NCBI RefSeq assembly: GCF_029873635.1
Contig: NC_080423.1
Coordinates: 88,023,191 to 88,087,190, forward strand
From: Malania oleifera
Lineage: Eukaryota > Streptophyta > Magnoliopsida > Santalales > Ximeniaceae
Length of the DNA: 64,000 nt
Reading direction: 5' to 3'
Shown here piece after piece: positions 23,085 through 36,100 of this stretch (its first letter is position 1; each line of letters opens with the position of its first letter). The notes beneath the pieces were generated by a model. That model was not told the DNA's origin. It saw only the letters and a list, made by a program, of their open reading frames with translations, and searched no databases. The position numbers and the translations under genes are program-made.

Positions 23085-23885
23085 AGACTAATACAAGACT
23101 ATTAGTGATAGTTTAAAAAAATCATCGCTAATAATAGACTATTAGTGATGGTTCAAAAAAATCGTTGCTAAGACTAGGTTATTAGTAACAGTTCTTGAAA
23201 ATCGTCACTAATATTGTTAACCTTTTTCCCAGTCAACAAGTGCATTATTAGTGACGGTATTATAAATCATTACTAATACAAGACTATTAGTGACGGTTAT
23301 TGAGAACTGTTACTAATAATAGACTATTAGTAACGGTTTCTAAAAATCGTCACTAATATTGTTAACCTTTTTCCCAGTCAACAAGTGCATTATTAGTGAC
23401 TGTTTTAGAAATTGTTACTAATAAAATATGATTAGTGACGGTTTATGAGAACTGTTACTAATAATAGACTATTAGTGACGATTTTTGAGAACCGTCACTA
23501 ATGTTGTTGACCTTCTGCACAATCAATAATGCATTATTAGTGACGGTTCTATAAACTGTTACTAATACAAGACTATATATTAGTGACTATTTTTTTATAC
23601 CATTACTAATAATGAACTATTAGTGACAGTCCATGAACTATCACTAATGGATTATTAATGACGATTTCAAAACATTACTAATACCTCAAAAACGTTGCTA
23701 ATATTTTTTCGAAATATTTTGAATGCGAAAAGTGGTTTTCCACGATAGTTTGAGCAGAAAAACTAGTTTTAGTGATGAAAGTATTAGTGACGGTTTGAAT
23801 TTCGTCACTAAAAGTTCCGTATTAGTGACGATTGTCAAAACCGTCACTAATACTTTTGTTACTAAAAACCAATTTTTTTGTAGTG
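23085..23885. mobile_element. CACTA-type transposon remnant: subterminal repeat array and one terminus
   Basis: About 19 copies of ATTAGTGACGGTT, or its complement AACCGTCACTAAT, alternate in both orientations, with a larger unit of about 170 bp repeated (23195-23400 region). The array ends in a T-run followed by GTAGTG at 23880-23885, which read outward is CACTAC, the terminal motif of En/Spm (CACTA) elements. Dense subterminal copies of a short motif are typical of that superfamily. I could not find the opposite CACTA end, so this may be one end of a truncated element. Confidence 0.7.
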
Positions 23886-23886
23886 T

Positions 23887-24480
23887 TTTATATGAAGATA
23901 CACATGATGTAAATGCTAATGTGGTTGTTTATGATTTTGACATATTTGAAACGGAGATATATAAGGAGGAAGATGCTGAAAAGGATGAAGTGGAATATCA
24001 TTCTCTCATTGCCATGGCACACAACCAAGAGGCATATGATTTCACTCCTAATGAAAAACCTTCTTATAATGAGTTATTTAATATTTTCAATGTAATGTCA
24101 TGATATCTTGAAAGTATTGGTGTTGAATAAAAAGAGTTCAAGAGGAAATTGAACATTTTGTCTAGTGCAAATGAGTTTATGAAAAACGAAAGAAAAAATG
24201 TGAAGAATAAGATTGTGCCAAGTTCTTCCCTTGATGATTTGAGATTGGAGAATGAAAATTTGAAAAAAAAAGAGTTGAAAATCTCAATTATGTTCTTTCA
24301 AAAGTTGCTCTAAGTAAATAACAACTTTAACAAAATATTAGTTAATCAAAATAGTATTCTTAACAAATCTGAAAATGGGCATTATTTATACTGAAGGAAA
24401 TCATATGTTAAAAAGATATGGGTACCAAACAAGTCTAAATTAGTTTCACATGATAATATCCTAAAATTTGGAACTTAATT
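23887..24480 (+). pseudogene. Decayed copia-type gag fragment
   Basis: Plus-strand frames read YEDTHDVNANVVVYDFDIFE, then EVEYHSLIAMAHNQEAYDFT, PSYNELFNIFN, and after several stops DDLRLENENLKKKE, NKILVNQNSILNK and KKIWVPNKSK. The acidic linker, the SYNEL/LENENLKK coiled stretch and the IWVP ending resemble the region between gag and protease in plant copia elements. Stops and the lack of any pol make it a relic. It begins exactly where the CACTA terminus ends, so that transposon probably inserted into it. Confidence 0.6.
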
Positions 24481-25734
24481 GAAAATGATCTTCTTTGAAA
24501 AATGAAACCATTTGGTTTTTAAAACATTTTTTTTTTCAAAATAATTGTTTTGCTCAAGGATTCATCTTACATAAGAGAATAATATTTGTTTTCAAACTTG
24601 TGTTTTATTCTTCCCTCAAAATGTTTGTATATTAGACATATTTATTTGTGCAAATCTATTTCTATCTTTTGAAAATTGATATAAAATTAGTAATTTCTTG
24701 GAATTGTAAGCATGATGTTGAAAAAATTAAATTTCTTATGTTGAAATGTTTATCGCGAAACCTTACTTAAAATTTGGATATATATATACATTGGTTTGGG
24801 GGGAGCATGCTCAAAATGAATGTCATATCATTGTTGAATTTTTTTTTTTTGTAAACTATGAGAATATTTAATATCTTGTCAGTAATATGAGCATATTGAA
24901 TATATCATTGTTGAAGTGTTTTATTTTTTTTTTTTTAACGAAACCTCAAATTTATTGATAGTTCTCGTTTATGACGAAGGAATATCATGGTTACAAGTAA
25001 GGCATACGTGATTTACAAATAAATTATAAAAACCAATTTAAGCATCAAAATCAATAATAAAAAAATCAATACCATAATCTAACTAAAATAATCTAAACAT
25101 GCTTTTATGAATTCAAAACCAAATAAAAACAAACATAAACCAGAGCAAAATCAGAAGAAAACAAAATGATGTCAATTAAAAAAGAAGGCTTGAAATACTC
25201 ATCTTATCCATACAAATGAGACTTTTCATTTTACTTGACAACACATCACCTACAAAATATCTTCTCGTGTGGCCTCCCTCGTCTTGACTTGTCAAGAAAT
25301 CGGTCATCTAATTACTTTATTTAAATTGGTGTTTTATAAAGAACTGAAGACCTTATAAGTTGAGCAAGCTTCAAAAGAAATTCTTTCAATTTGTGGATCA
25401 CGTAATTTCCATTTCCACCATTTAACAAAGTTAAACCCAACTACAACATGAAAGTTCAACCCCAAGTTCCAATCATTAATCAAAACACTCACTAAAAACA
25501 TACTACAAATAAAATAAAGGTAAATTTACGATTAACACCAACTACATCCAAGCTTATGCATACGAGAGAACCATTGACACTTACAAACACAATAACTCTC
25601 GAATACAAAGAGTCATGGCTCAAGTCAAGTACATATCACATAGGCTAGGACCTACACACTAATAGTGGGATTGGAAGATTACCTTCTACAGCTTCGTGGA
25701 GGTTCAAAGAAGAGAAGAAAGAAGAACAGACTCA
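24481..25734. other. No gene identified; possible retroposon tail
   Basis: AT-rich. A T-run near 24922-24939 is followed by CGAAACCTCAAATTTATTG, which on the minus strand reads AATAAATTTGAGGTTTCG plus a poly(A) tract. That is what the 3' end of a minus-strand LINE or SINE looks like, but no reverse transcriptase frame lies beside it. Confidence 0.4.
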
Positions 25735-27003
25735 ATGGCAAGCAGTAGCAACCAGATTAGATGCATTCTTTGTCAATAAATCCACAAACCAGCAGACTGT
25801 TCGATTGTAAAATTTGTTGAAGAAAAGAAGTTTCTTCCTTCATCTTCCACGAGAGAAGAAAGGAGAAAAGGAAAAGGCAGTAGGCCAATCCCAGTTCATT
25901 ATGCAGAAAGTAGAGCTACGGGAAGCAGTAAATCAATTCATAAAGTTTCAGAAAGCAGCAAGGAGGCGAAGAAAGATAAAAGTTATATTCAGTGTTTTAT
26001 CTGCAGCTAGTATAGGCATTACGGTATGCAATGTTCCAAGAACCCTAAAGTTAGAAAGACTAAAAGGGAGGAAGTCATGGCAATCAGAGAAAAACAGGAA
26101 TATAATTTAATCAGTGAAGATGAAGACTACTTAGAAACCAGTAAGGTTAAAGAAGTAGATCTGCGTATTGAAGACTTTTTGGGAAGGATTCTAGAAATTT
26201 CAAACGACGATAAGAGAAGATTGTTAGAAGGATTACTAAAGGAACCAATAAGTCCAGCAAACGATGAATTCTCTATCAGATTTAAGGAGGTAGTTGAAAT
26301 AATTAAGAAATTTGAGGCAATTGTTTCAAATAACTACAGAGTAATTAATAGGGAAAATACTGTTGCTCTTATTCACCAACAGATTAAGGTAAAGGTAGAA
26401 ATGGATATAACGCTCAAAAAATATAAATTTACTACTAGAGCAAGAATAGGAATTTCGAAGTACCCGAAATTAAAGCAGTATTGGATGAAAAGTGGACTAT
26501 GTATTCCAAAATTGCACATTCCTAGAAACATCAACCCTGAGAAGCTAATGCTAGTACAGAAAGCTCTTAAGACTGAAGAAGTCCAATTCTTTGGGTTCAG
26601 TAAAATAAGACAAGCCTTTAATTTTCTTCCAGCATTGGTAGAGCATGTACTTAATTTCACTAATCTAGGGAAGTTATGGTGTACATGGTACATAGAACCA
26701 ATAGAATTAAAGACGGTGAAGATACAATTTTAGAACCTTTTTGCAGAGGACTGGAAGGATGGACCGGTTTTAGACCTCAAAGAAGAAGAATCAGATTGGG
26801 AAGATTTCCAAAAGCACACAAAGTTTTATGAATTAGTTCAAAATTTGTGGGGAATTTATCTTCTTGAATCGATATCTGCATTAAATTGTGTTATGTTTGC
26901 AGATTATAAAACTCTTATTGCAATTGAAGGAAAGTATCTCAAACTTTCTAAAGAGGCTAATTTATCAAACTTTGTTATTGAAGTAAACAAAGTAATTAGC
27001 TAG
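25735..27003 (+). pseudogene. Unidentified retroelement-like frame with two zinc-knuckle motifs
   Basis: A single frame from the ATG at 25735 to a TAG at 27001 is broken by stops at 25777, 26008 and 26731. It encodes two Cys/His clusters: C-x2-C-x3-H-x4-C (IRCILCQ, stop, IHKPADC) and C-x2-C-x4-H-x4-C (CFICS, stop, YRHYGMQC). After these come an acidic stretch (SEDEDY) and about 230 open residues rich in Lys and hydrophobics, including KYPKLKQYWMKSGLCIPKLH, EEVQFFGFSKIRQAFNFLP and LGKLWCTWYIEPIELK. The knuckles suggest a nucleic-acid-binding protein of a retroelement or pararetrovirus-like sequence. No protease or polymerase follows, and I do not recognise the family. Each knuckle has a stop just after its second Cys. 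Confidence 0.45.
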
Positions 27004-27419
27004 ATGATTAGAAATTGGGAGTGTCATCTTCCATCAACACAAACCATGAAAAATTGATCTTCAGTTAGTGTTAGCAGAGCTTGCCAGAAAAGATGATGAT
27101 ATCATCGAAGCCCTAAAAGATCTTTGAAGATAGTCAGGATCTTTGCTAGATGTACAGTCCAGATGATAGTCTAGAATTTCATCATATCTTAGGTCAGACT
27201 AGACCTGGCAAAATGGATAAAAAATCGTTAAACTGACCCGCATCCGACTCTTTTTAACCGACCCGCATCCGACCCGTTTTAACCGGCTTATAATCAACCG
27301 CTTGCTAAATGAGTCGAATATAGTTTTTCATTTCTATATCCGCTTAATTAGCGGGTCGGGTCGGGTTTATCCGGCGGATATCCACCAACCCGCTTAAAAG
27401 CCTATTACTAATGAACCCA

Positions 27420-27980
27420 TAAAAGCGCCCAACTACCCTGCCCAGAGCCCAATGTGGCAGTGCCCACACGGCTCACATGCCACACAGACAGCCTACACAG
27501 CCAACAATCTGTCAGTCGCACTCCCTGGCCAGCCCAATCCCAAATCTCAAAGTCCCACTCCCACTGCCGTCGCCAACTGCTATCCACGAGCCACGATTCC
27601 TTTGCTCAGTCACTCGCCCAGTCGGCCCTCGTCGGACACCCATCTTTGTCCTTGCTCTCTTCTCTCTCCCTCGTGGCTTTTCTGATCTACAATCCCAACT
27701 CCAAAGGCTATTCGGGTTCTTCTGGGGGATTTTGTTGTTGCATGGTTGTGGTTTCGAAAGACTTCTCCTCCTTTTTGTCGTCTTGGCGACCTCCTCCTTC
27801 GATGGCGTTGATGATGAATCAGTTAGCCCAGATCCTTCTGCTTTTGAGGAATGGGAAGGTGTTGAAATAGGGAGGGGATGGAGATTAATGAGAGATAGAG
27901 TGAGAGTGAGGGGTGTAGGTTTTTGGGTAGCTGCAAGTGATGCTATCGGAAACGAAGGGATAGGGGAAGCGCCATAGCTG
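27420..27980. other. GC-rich insert inside the hAT-type element
   Basis: Noticeably richer in C and G than its surroundings. It holds overlapping frames of 138 and 166 residues (+) and 162 (-), all Ser/Pro-rich and without a recognisable domain. It could be a captured promoter or exon; codon signal is not convincing. Confidence 0.4.
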
Positions 27981-28502
27981 TGCACACTGATTTTTGACAC
28001 ACAAAATCACATTACTGTATTTTATCAAAACCACTCCCTTCTTTTACCAAATTATGGGGCAATGGGCTTTGCTCTTATTTTTGGGAGAAATTTTATTTAT
28101 TTGTTTGCTAGATTTGGTTCCTTAGAGTAATGAAACTAAATTATCATTAAAGTCCTAATTTTTTTTAAAATAAAAATTGTAATTTAATTTGGTTTTTTAT
28201 AATTTAAATTGTGATGCAATACTCATGCTCAAATTTTTAGAAGGGCTTGACTTGAGAAGATCATGGAGACAACAAAAGACTTTTGTTTATATGTTTGGTA
28301 CATATAAATAGAATGAAATATTAGGGATGGTGAATAGAATTGAATTTATTATCTAATTTTATCCTTCTTTATATTCAAATTTTCATTTTGTATCTTTCTA
28401 CTCCCATTACATTCGACAAAACCAACATGAAGTTAGAGGGCACTATAGTTACCCATCCCACATATTTGAGTCAGCTCGAATCTTTGGAGACTATTAGGTA
28501 TT

Positions 28503-28504
<2 letters not shown>

Positions 28505-28534
<30 letters not shown>

Positions 28535-28535
28535 T
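28505..28535. repeat. (TA)n microsatellite
   Basis: About 15 TA units. Confidence 0.95.
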
Positions 28536-28742
28536 CTTAATAAATTATATATAATTAAAAAATTGATTTATGATCAATCGATTGATTTTTGGCTTATATT
28601 TTACCTTTTTTTTAAAAAAGTTTTTCCCACACGGGCTTTTGTTGGTATGTATTAATTTAGTTACTTCCGACGTCATCTTAAAAGTTCGTTTGAGGCCATT
28701 GAAGACGATTTAGCATGGTATGTATTAATTTGATTGCTTCGA

Positions 28743-28744
<2 letters not shown>

Positions 28745-28787
<43 letters not shown>
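28745..28787. repeat. (TTA)n microsatellite
   Basis: About 14 TTA units. Confidence 0.95.
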
Positions 28788-28788
<1 letters not shown>

Positions 28789-29444
28789 AAAAATAGTCTA
28801 TAAGTAAAATTGTGTCACTACGATTAAAGTAAAATAGGCAAGAAAAATTTTCCATGTATTTTTTATGTGTTGTCTTAACTGTTTAAACATGAGTTTTTCA
28901 CATTAAAAAGAAAAATGAACTTGATATTTTTAGTGTGTGGTTGTTGATCAACTCTTGATCCAAGATTTTGCATGTGTTCGCTCTATTGAAAGGATTAAAC
29001 TTTAACATTTTTATAGTCCTAGGAACTACCATAAAAAAATATTACAAAAAGGAAAATAAAATATCATGGAACACTCATATAGTGAAGTAGGCATAGTTTA
29101 AGCAATGGACAAAATATCATAAAAGAAAATATTACATGAATAAGGAATTGTTAATTGGTATAAATGATTGAATGATTGATATAATTACTAGAAAAGTTAA
29201 TACGCAAACTAATTACAAGTTATCATATACAACTTAAATTATTATGATACAAAATAAATTTTTATTAAAATTATATTTGAGAATGGCGGATTATCCCCCC
29301 ATCCGCCATGAATTATCCGATCCGAAACCGCCTAATCCGTTATTTAAACGAGTCGAATATGGATTATGATTTGTTCACCCGATAATCCGCCTTATTTGTT
29401 ACGGATTATCCGACCCGATCCGCTTTACCAGGTCTAGGTCAAAC

Positions 29445-30153
29445 TGATTTGACTAATTGATAGGGTCATATTAGACACTCATCCAATACTGTGTCATATC
29501 TCAAGCTTCGTCGAAATGATTATCCGACAAGTCATATCAGCTTTATTAAAGTAGATTCCGTATGTTTTATCTTTTTGCATGATGAGTCAGTTGACCTATT
29601 AATTATTTTTTGAAAAAAAAAAATATATGAATTAAGTGTCAAAATTTTGACAAGTCAGCAATAAAGTATTTTTTAAAAATATTTAAGAAAAAGATTTCGG
29701 CAATAGAAATAAAGGAAATAAAGATAACCACGTCATCGATTACATGCACAATTTGGGAATGGGTAGCGGGTACATTGCTTCAAGCCAAACAAGCGAAGTC
29801 ATATTGCAAACTCGGAGAGGCGATAATAGAAAGAAGAAAGAATAGAACGAAAGGAAAAAGGAGAAAAAGAACGAATTTCCCGGAAAGGAGAGCGAGTGTG
29901 CAGAGGGAAGAAAGAACAGAAAGGCGCACTTTCTAGGGCTTTATTTTTTGTGTTTTCTCTTTGAAATTTTCTCTGGGGTAGTATTTTCTCGGAAAAATCC
30001 GGTTTTGGGAGTTCCTTGTTGGGTTCTGCTTGGTTCGTTCCAATTTTAATCCGTTCAAGCTTTTCCGTTATATCTGTTTTTATTCGTTTATCTCTTCTTT
30101 GGGGACGCATTCGTTTGAGAGAGAGACAGAGAGAGAGAGACAGAGAGAGAGAC
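29445..30153 (+). promoter_or_regulatory. Upstream region and 5' leader of the TOL gene
   Basis: The 709 bases between the hAT-type element and the TOL start codon contain no other gene. The part after about 29800 is purine-rich and is probably the 5' untranslated leader. It ends in a GA/GACA microsatellite (30117-30151) two bases before the ATG. I could not fix a TATA box or transcription start. Confidence 0.5.
30117..30151. repeat. (GA)n/(GACA) microsatellite just upstream of the TOL start codon
   Basis: GA-rich run interrupted by GACA, ending two bases before the ATG at 30154, in the presumed 5' leader. Confidence 0.95.
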
Positions 30154-33100
30154 ATGTCATCTTCAGCTACCGTACGAGTGGAGAAGGCGACGAGCGATCT
30201 TCTCATCGGTCCCGATTGGACTATGAACATCGATATTTGCGATTCCATCAATTCTAATCACTGGTACAAATATTTATTTTCAAGCTGTTCGATGAATATG
30301 GGGTTGACTTATTCTGTTTCTGATTTTGTTGCACCTATGGGTTCTGCTAATCTGTTTTTTTCTTTTTCTTTTAAAAAAAAAAAAAAAAATTGTTTAGCCG
30401 TGATTGATGATCTGCGTGCTTCGTATTTAAGCCAATTTTTTTTTTCCCTTAATGTTTTTGTGCTGTAGCTCGATTTTAGCTGGTTGGTCTTTGGATTAAT
30501 TATAAATAATGAGGATGTGTAATCTGTTTTTGGATATACGGATAATATTATCTGACCCTCTTTCTCGCTCTTGAGCCATCAACTCAGGTATACTGGGTTT
30601 CCTTGTTGCTGATGGATTGAAATTCACTTTTAAAAGGGCGCTTACTTCATTTTAGAAATATGAGGAGAAAATCAATGCGAATTTCAATTCTTTTTTAAGA
30701 TATTTTAAATTTGTTTAGATTTTTTTATATATTTCATTAGCTTTTAAAAAAAAATTATATAAAATTGAAGGTAGTTTAGTAACGATTGTAAGTTGGATTG
30801 ATCAGGGAGGCAAAAGATGTGGTCAAAGCTGTGAAGAAGAGGTTGCAGCATAAGAACCCTAAAGTTCAGCTACTTGCTTTAACGGTAATTTTTGTGGAAC
30901 CTGTTGTCCTATTTCTTTCCAGTTTATTCATTCATATGTTCGTATGAAATTTAATGATGGCTCAAGCAGTTAGTTGAGATGCACAAAAGAAATTATTGTG
31001 AGAGTTTATTGTGTTTTGTGAAATATGTCTTTAGTTTAATTAATTGTGCGCCCCTGTGTCGACCTTTTTAGCTTTTAGAGACAATGGTAAAGAACTGTGG
31101 TGAATACGTTCATTTTCAAATTGCTGAGAAGAATATACTGCAGGAGATGATCAAAATTGTAAAGAAAAAGGTAAGCTTTCTTGGTAGCATTCTAAAATTA
31201 CTTTTCTTTCCTTTCCAAGCAACAGTTGAAGCAAAATTTTTATTTTAAAATTCAATGGAGTTCTTCTAAAATGCTGACCAAATGTTGTCTAAGCATATCT
31301 GTTGATAACTTATTTGTACAAGCAGGGTAATTTCCATTCATCAATTAGCTTGCATCTTGATTAGAATTCTTTTTTATTTCTTCAATGCTTCCAACCATGA
31401 AAAAGATGACTTTCTGTTAATTATTATGTCATGTCAAATTGTTGGGATGTTTAGTTCTAGACATCTGAACTGGTGTTGAATAAGTGTAAAAAAGAATCTC
31501 AATTGCTTGTGCGGTGAAAAACCTAGGAAGTACGGACACTGAATCGAGACACGCATACAGGATGATATTGACATGGGGATACTATAATTTGAAAAAAATG
31601 AGGATACAACAAGGCTGGGATACGTTCATTAATTAAAATATTGTGGTAATTCTGATTTAAAATGAAATATAAACACCATTTATGCAAACATCAATTACAT
31701 ATTTTACAAACTACACTTATAAGTCGTCAACTACATTCATATTATAGAGAACTAGTCCAACCAAAAAAAAAAACCCAGGCATGGCGCATGGTGGGCAAAT
31801 GGCATGGCTAATCAAGAAATTGTGAAGAAAAATAAAAAAAATTTGACAGAGAATAGCGAACTGGCAATGGCTTTAGACAGAGGGGGAATTCTGGGGTTTG
31901 GGAGGCCCAATAATGCTACAAGGCTGGTGTAAGGGCACTAGGGCTCCAAAACCATTCCAATCTCAAAGAACGTTTTGACTCTTAGCCTCTCAACTTCTCA
32001 ATTTTTTTTTTTTTTATTTTTAAAATTCTGTTGACAAAATCAAAGAGGGAAACAAAATGCAGCATTTCAGTGTAATAAGTGTCCCAGAGGTGTCCTCTCA
32101 GCGTTAGGAAGTGTGAAGTGTGAAGTATCTCAAAAAAATTAATAATTAATTAATTTCTGAACATGTCAAATACATGCCGGGAAGGTGTTGGTATTTGACA
32201 TGTGTTGGACACTGACACTTAAAGCTCCCTAAAATTTCTGTGTTTCCTAGTGAAGAACTTGTAGCAGTGCTCATATGAGATTCTGGGAGGGCAGCCAAAA
32301 ATGATATTTAGCGGTGTAGTTATTCTCATAGGGAGTCAATAAACTTACATAGTTACATCTTGTGTTCTACTTGGCAATGTTTTTGAAAGGCTCACCTCAA
32401 GATGAGGCATGCGCAAAATGCTTGAGGTTCAATCTAAAATACCAATGCCAAATGGCCACCACATTATACACGAAGACTTGCGTACTTGAACAAAAGGTGT
32501 CAAAAGACATGCCTATTCTGCCTTTTTAGTTGAGGCTTATGAATCTCAAGTTAGATTTGGCTAGAAATTTTTTAGCCACGTGTTTACATGAAAGAAGTGC
32601 CCTAATACGGGTTCATGTCTATGACACCTGAACCTCAACCTTTCCAAAATAGTTGGGAGTTGCATCACAGATCGTGAAATTAATTTAAAGTTCATATTGT
32701 TATTGTTAACGCTTTGCATGATTTGCTTAATGAATTCAAGTTAGCATTTTTGGATAGCCAACAGATTTTACAAATTATATTTAATTTTTTAATTTATTTG
32801 TAAATTTATTTATTTTCTTTATTTTGAGTGCATTTACATTTTTTAATCTAAAAAAATAGAAGTCTCAAAAGGCTTATGACTTGCCTTACAAGGGTTAAAA
32901 TCCTTGACCTTATGCCTTTGCCTTTCAAAACATGGGTATTTGGTATGGAAAGTGCAGCAAAAGGATGGTGGGATGATTTTGTCCAGGAAGTATTTGCTGC
33001 TATAATAGGTAAGAGAAAATTTAAACTTTGACCATTGTCATCAAACAGAGTAGACTGACTGACATTTGAAGCAGTGGAAGTGTCAATCAGTCATGATACT

Positions 33101-36100
33101 AGATGTGATATTTTTGCTTTTATTAGTTATAACATCAAGTAATTCCATTTTCTATGCATTTTCTTCCAAACTTTGATCTTTTTATGTATGTTTTTCTGTA
33201 TGCACATTTGACATACTCAAGCCTGAATTGCCCTTTCTTATGCTCTCTGAAATCATCAGAGTTCTTAGGCACCACTTTATAAATTCAATTGCACAAGTAC
33301 CAGTTGATGCATATGATGCTAATCGCTAGAACATGGTACATAAACAATTGTAATTAGATTATCAAGATGGCTCATTTTTATTTATGGGAAAATTCGAAGG
33401 TTATTGCTAATTGGGCTATTTACTGTGTTTGTGAGAGAGGGTCAATGTATAATCAACAGTCATACCTTTTAAGTAGAGTCAAGCATGCTGAAAGGTTTTT
33501 TTAGTTCAATTATAAACCTAGTAGGGATCTCGTGTAAGTAAAATTCTGTCTTCATCCTAACCATGCATATTAAGATATTAGCAAGACAATGTTGTTGTAT
33601 TGCATGTTTTAGAGAACAAGAGAGATGAGGGGCCACGTCTATATTAATGCACAATGTGACAAAAACACTTTGATGGAGCCATTCCCATGTTCATGTCATG
33701 TCTGTGCTGGAAACCACCACTTATAGGCTATAGCATGTCTCTTGACACTCCTATATTTGTCAAGTGTCAACAATTTTGAATGGCAATGGTTTGATTTCTC
33801 CTATACATATCAGACATAATAATGGGACATTGTGATGCCCCTTTTATTTTATTCATAAAACGCTACTAATGTAAAATAAAAAGGGAAGAAAGAATCATGA
33901 GGAGATATTAAACTAAAATCTCCATGACACATAGTCGATGTGATTGCTTGTCTCTATTATTTGATTGGTTGTCTTAGGTTTTTTTTTGGTTCCCTTCCTT
34001 TCTTCTTTTGAGTTTTGGCATACTGCTTTTCCTCCATTTCTTGTACTCATCTTTCCTTTTGTAAGAATACTTTTCTTCTTTTATCAATTATATATGTGCA
34101 CAATCACACGCGTGCGTGCACACACACACACACACAGATGCCAGTACTAGCCATCTTTCCTGTAGGTTACACATGAGTGGTTGCAAATGAGTACTAAAAG
34201 CTTTAGATTTTAAAAGAATGCCTCGATATGAAGTTGGAAGCAATGCTTTAAAAAGGCTCAATTGAGGCTCACCTCAAGGCAAGGCATGCCTAAAACACCT
34301 TGAAGCTCTATCTAAAATGCCAAATCCCAAAGAGGCTAATGCATTATTTACTGAGGCTTATGCATTTGTACAAAAGGCATGCCTTTTGCACTTTTTTATT
34401 TGAGTTTGTGCATTTTGGATGTGCAATTCTCGAGTTAATTTCCTAGAAAATTTTAGCTCCATGTTTATATAAAAGGAATGTCATAATATGTGTTGATTTC
34501 TAGAACTCTTGAACCTCAATTTTTCCAAAATAATTGAGAGTTGCAGTAAAACGACTTGCCTTACACCTTCGTCTTCTAAAACATTGGTTGAAAGAAAAAA
34601 CAGAATTGAAATTTGTTCCTACATTGGGAGTCCGTGTTTCGGGAGACATACTCCTCGATGATGATTGGTGATGCAAGTTATAAAATATCTAAGTTTTCTG
34701 AGTATTATTTCAAGTTTGTTCTATTGTGTCGTTGAGAAAGTTATTCGATGTAGAGTTTACTCAAGACCAAGTAAATTGTAATTTCTAAAATTCCTTTAGA
34801 ATAAAGCCTTCACAATGCTTTTGTTTGCTCATATCATAAGCGGAAACACAACTAATTTCAATGCAATTACAATATAGTTTAGTTTTTAATGATATATTTT
34901 TTTATTATTTATGAAATTAAGGTTAAATGTTTTGGAAAATTTTAAAGCATATTCTTAGTGTCAAACACTTCCTCGAAACTGCTCAAAGAAAGGGCAGCCT
35001 GGTGCAGAAATCTCCTGTGTATGTGGTATCCAGGGATGCAGTGGACCACAATGGATAGTTCAAACTTATTGGACACTTCTCAAACATGCATTTGATACTT
35101 CCCAGCACGGTCAACAATTTTATAGCTTCTTTTTAATGTTAGACTCTTCATCAACACTTCTCAATGATCCTTGGACAATCTCCTTTTAAAATTTTGTTCA
35201 TGCTTTGGGTCATGAAGTGGCACATTGAGATATTACTTATTTATTCATAAAAACCATAATTTTGAAAGAATAACAACTAAAATGTTTATTTTATATGTAT
35301 ATATATATATATAATTTTATTGCTGCATGGTGTTCTTTGTTTATTTTTGCATAAGTGTTTTATCGGTTTTTTCATCCCCTTGGTCCGCTTTGGCTTTAGC
35401 TATAATATATTGCCTGAACCAGCAAATCATGCTTTTGATTACAAAATATTGAGATAATATTTAAATTACGAAATAAATTTTTTGTATTTGAACTTTATTT
35501 GATTGTAATAGTGTTTTAGGATCTCCTTGTGTGTGTACATACTTGCTGCTTGCAAGTTAATTATTTTGGTTAAGTTTCATTCATTTTTATTCAGCTGTCT
35601 TCGATTATTGATTATCTGCATTTTGAAGAATGTACAGGACACCTCTTTGAGTAGAATTCAATAATTTTGAAACATATTCGTATTGATTTACTGTTGCTTA
35701 ACAATTATGTAAATTATTATGTATTAACTTAATTTTTTATTTATAACTGCAATTATATTACTTTCAATGGGTTGGATTCTTTTTGTTTCAAACAAATTTG
35801 GCGTTTGCTTCTTAGAGGGCGTGTCTAGGTTTATTATTGTTATCAATTTTTTTCCCATAATATTTCATCTCTACTCCCTAGTTTGCATTTATTATAATGT
35901 TGCTTTCATTATAATTTTTTAGCCAAATACTATTTTTTGTGGTTATAATTGAAAATTCAATTTGGAGTAATCAGAGATTATGTTAAATATTTTTATTGAA
36001 ATTCAAAAGGTAATAATAAATTATTAAAAATTCAAACAGTGACAATTTAACTAATTTACTGCTATAAAACAGATTTTTTTCCTGGTTCCAATCTTAACAT

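Larger units (their letters stand above)
27201..29436. mobile_element. Non-autonomous hAT-type element (2.24 kb) with 8-bp target duplication
   Basis: The ends are inverted repeats: TAGACCTGGCAAA on the left, and TAGACCTGGTAAAG reading in from the right. Flanks GGTCAGAC (27193-27200) and GGTCAAAC (29437-29444) match at 7 of 8 bases, the target size of hAT transposons. Both subterminal regions are rich in GACCCG, CGGGTCGG and GCGGAT words in both orientations. No transposase frame is present. A GC-rich block at 27420-27980 with overlapping frames in three phases may be captured host DNA. Confidence 0.88.

Noticed and set aside
23085-23885. CRISPR-like array of short repeats
   Set aside because: Repeats are degenerate, occur in both orientations without uniform spacers, and lie in plant DNA beside a CACTA terminus.
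27454-28000. Candidate genes of 138, 162 and 166 residues inside the hAT-type element
   Set aside because: Frames overlap on both strands in a GC-rich block and show no motif; kept only as a possible captured fragment.
30154-30468. 150-residue frame continuing past TOL exon 1
   Set aside because: The reading beyond 30263 runs into intron sequence with Phe and Lys homopolymers; the GT at 30264 joined to exon 2 restores the VHS domain.
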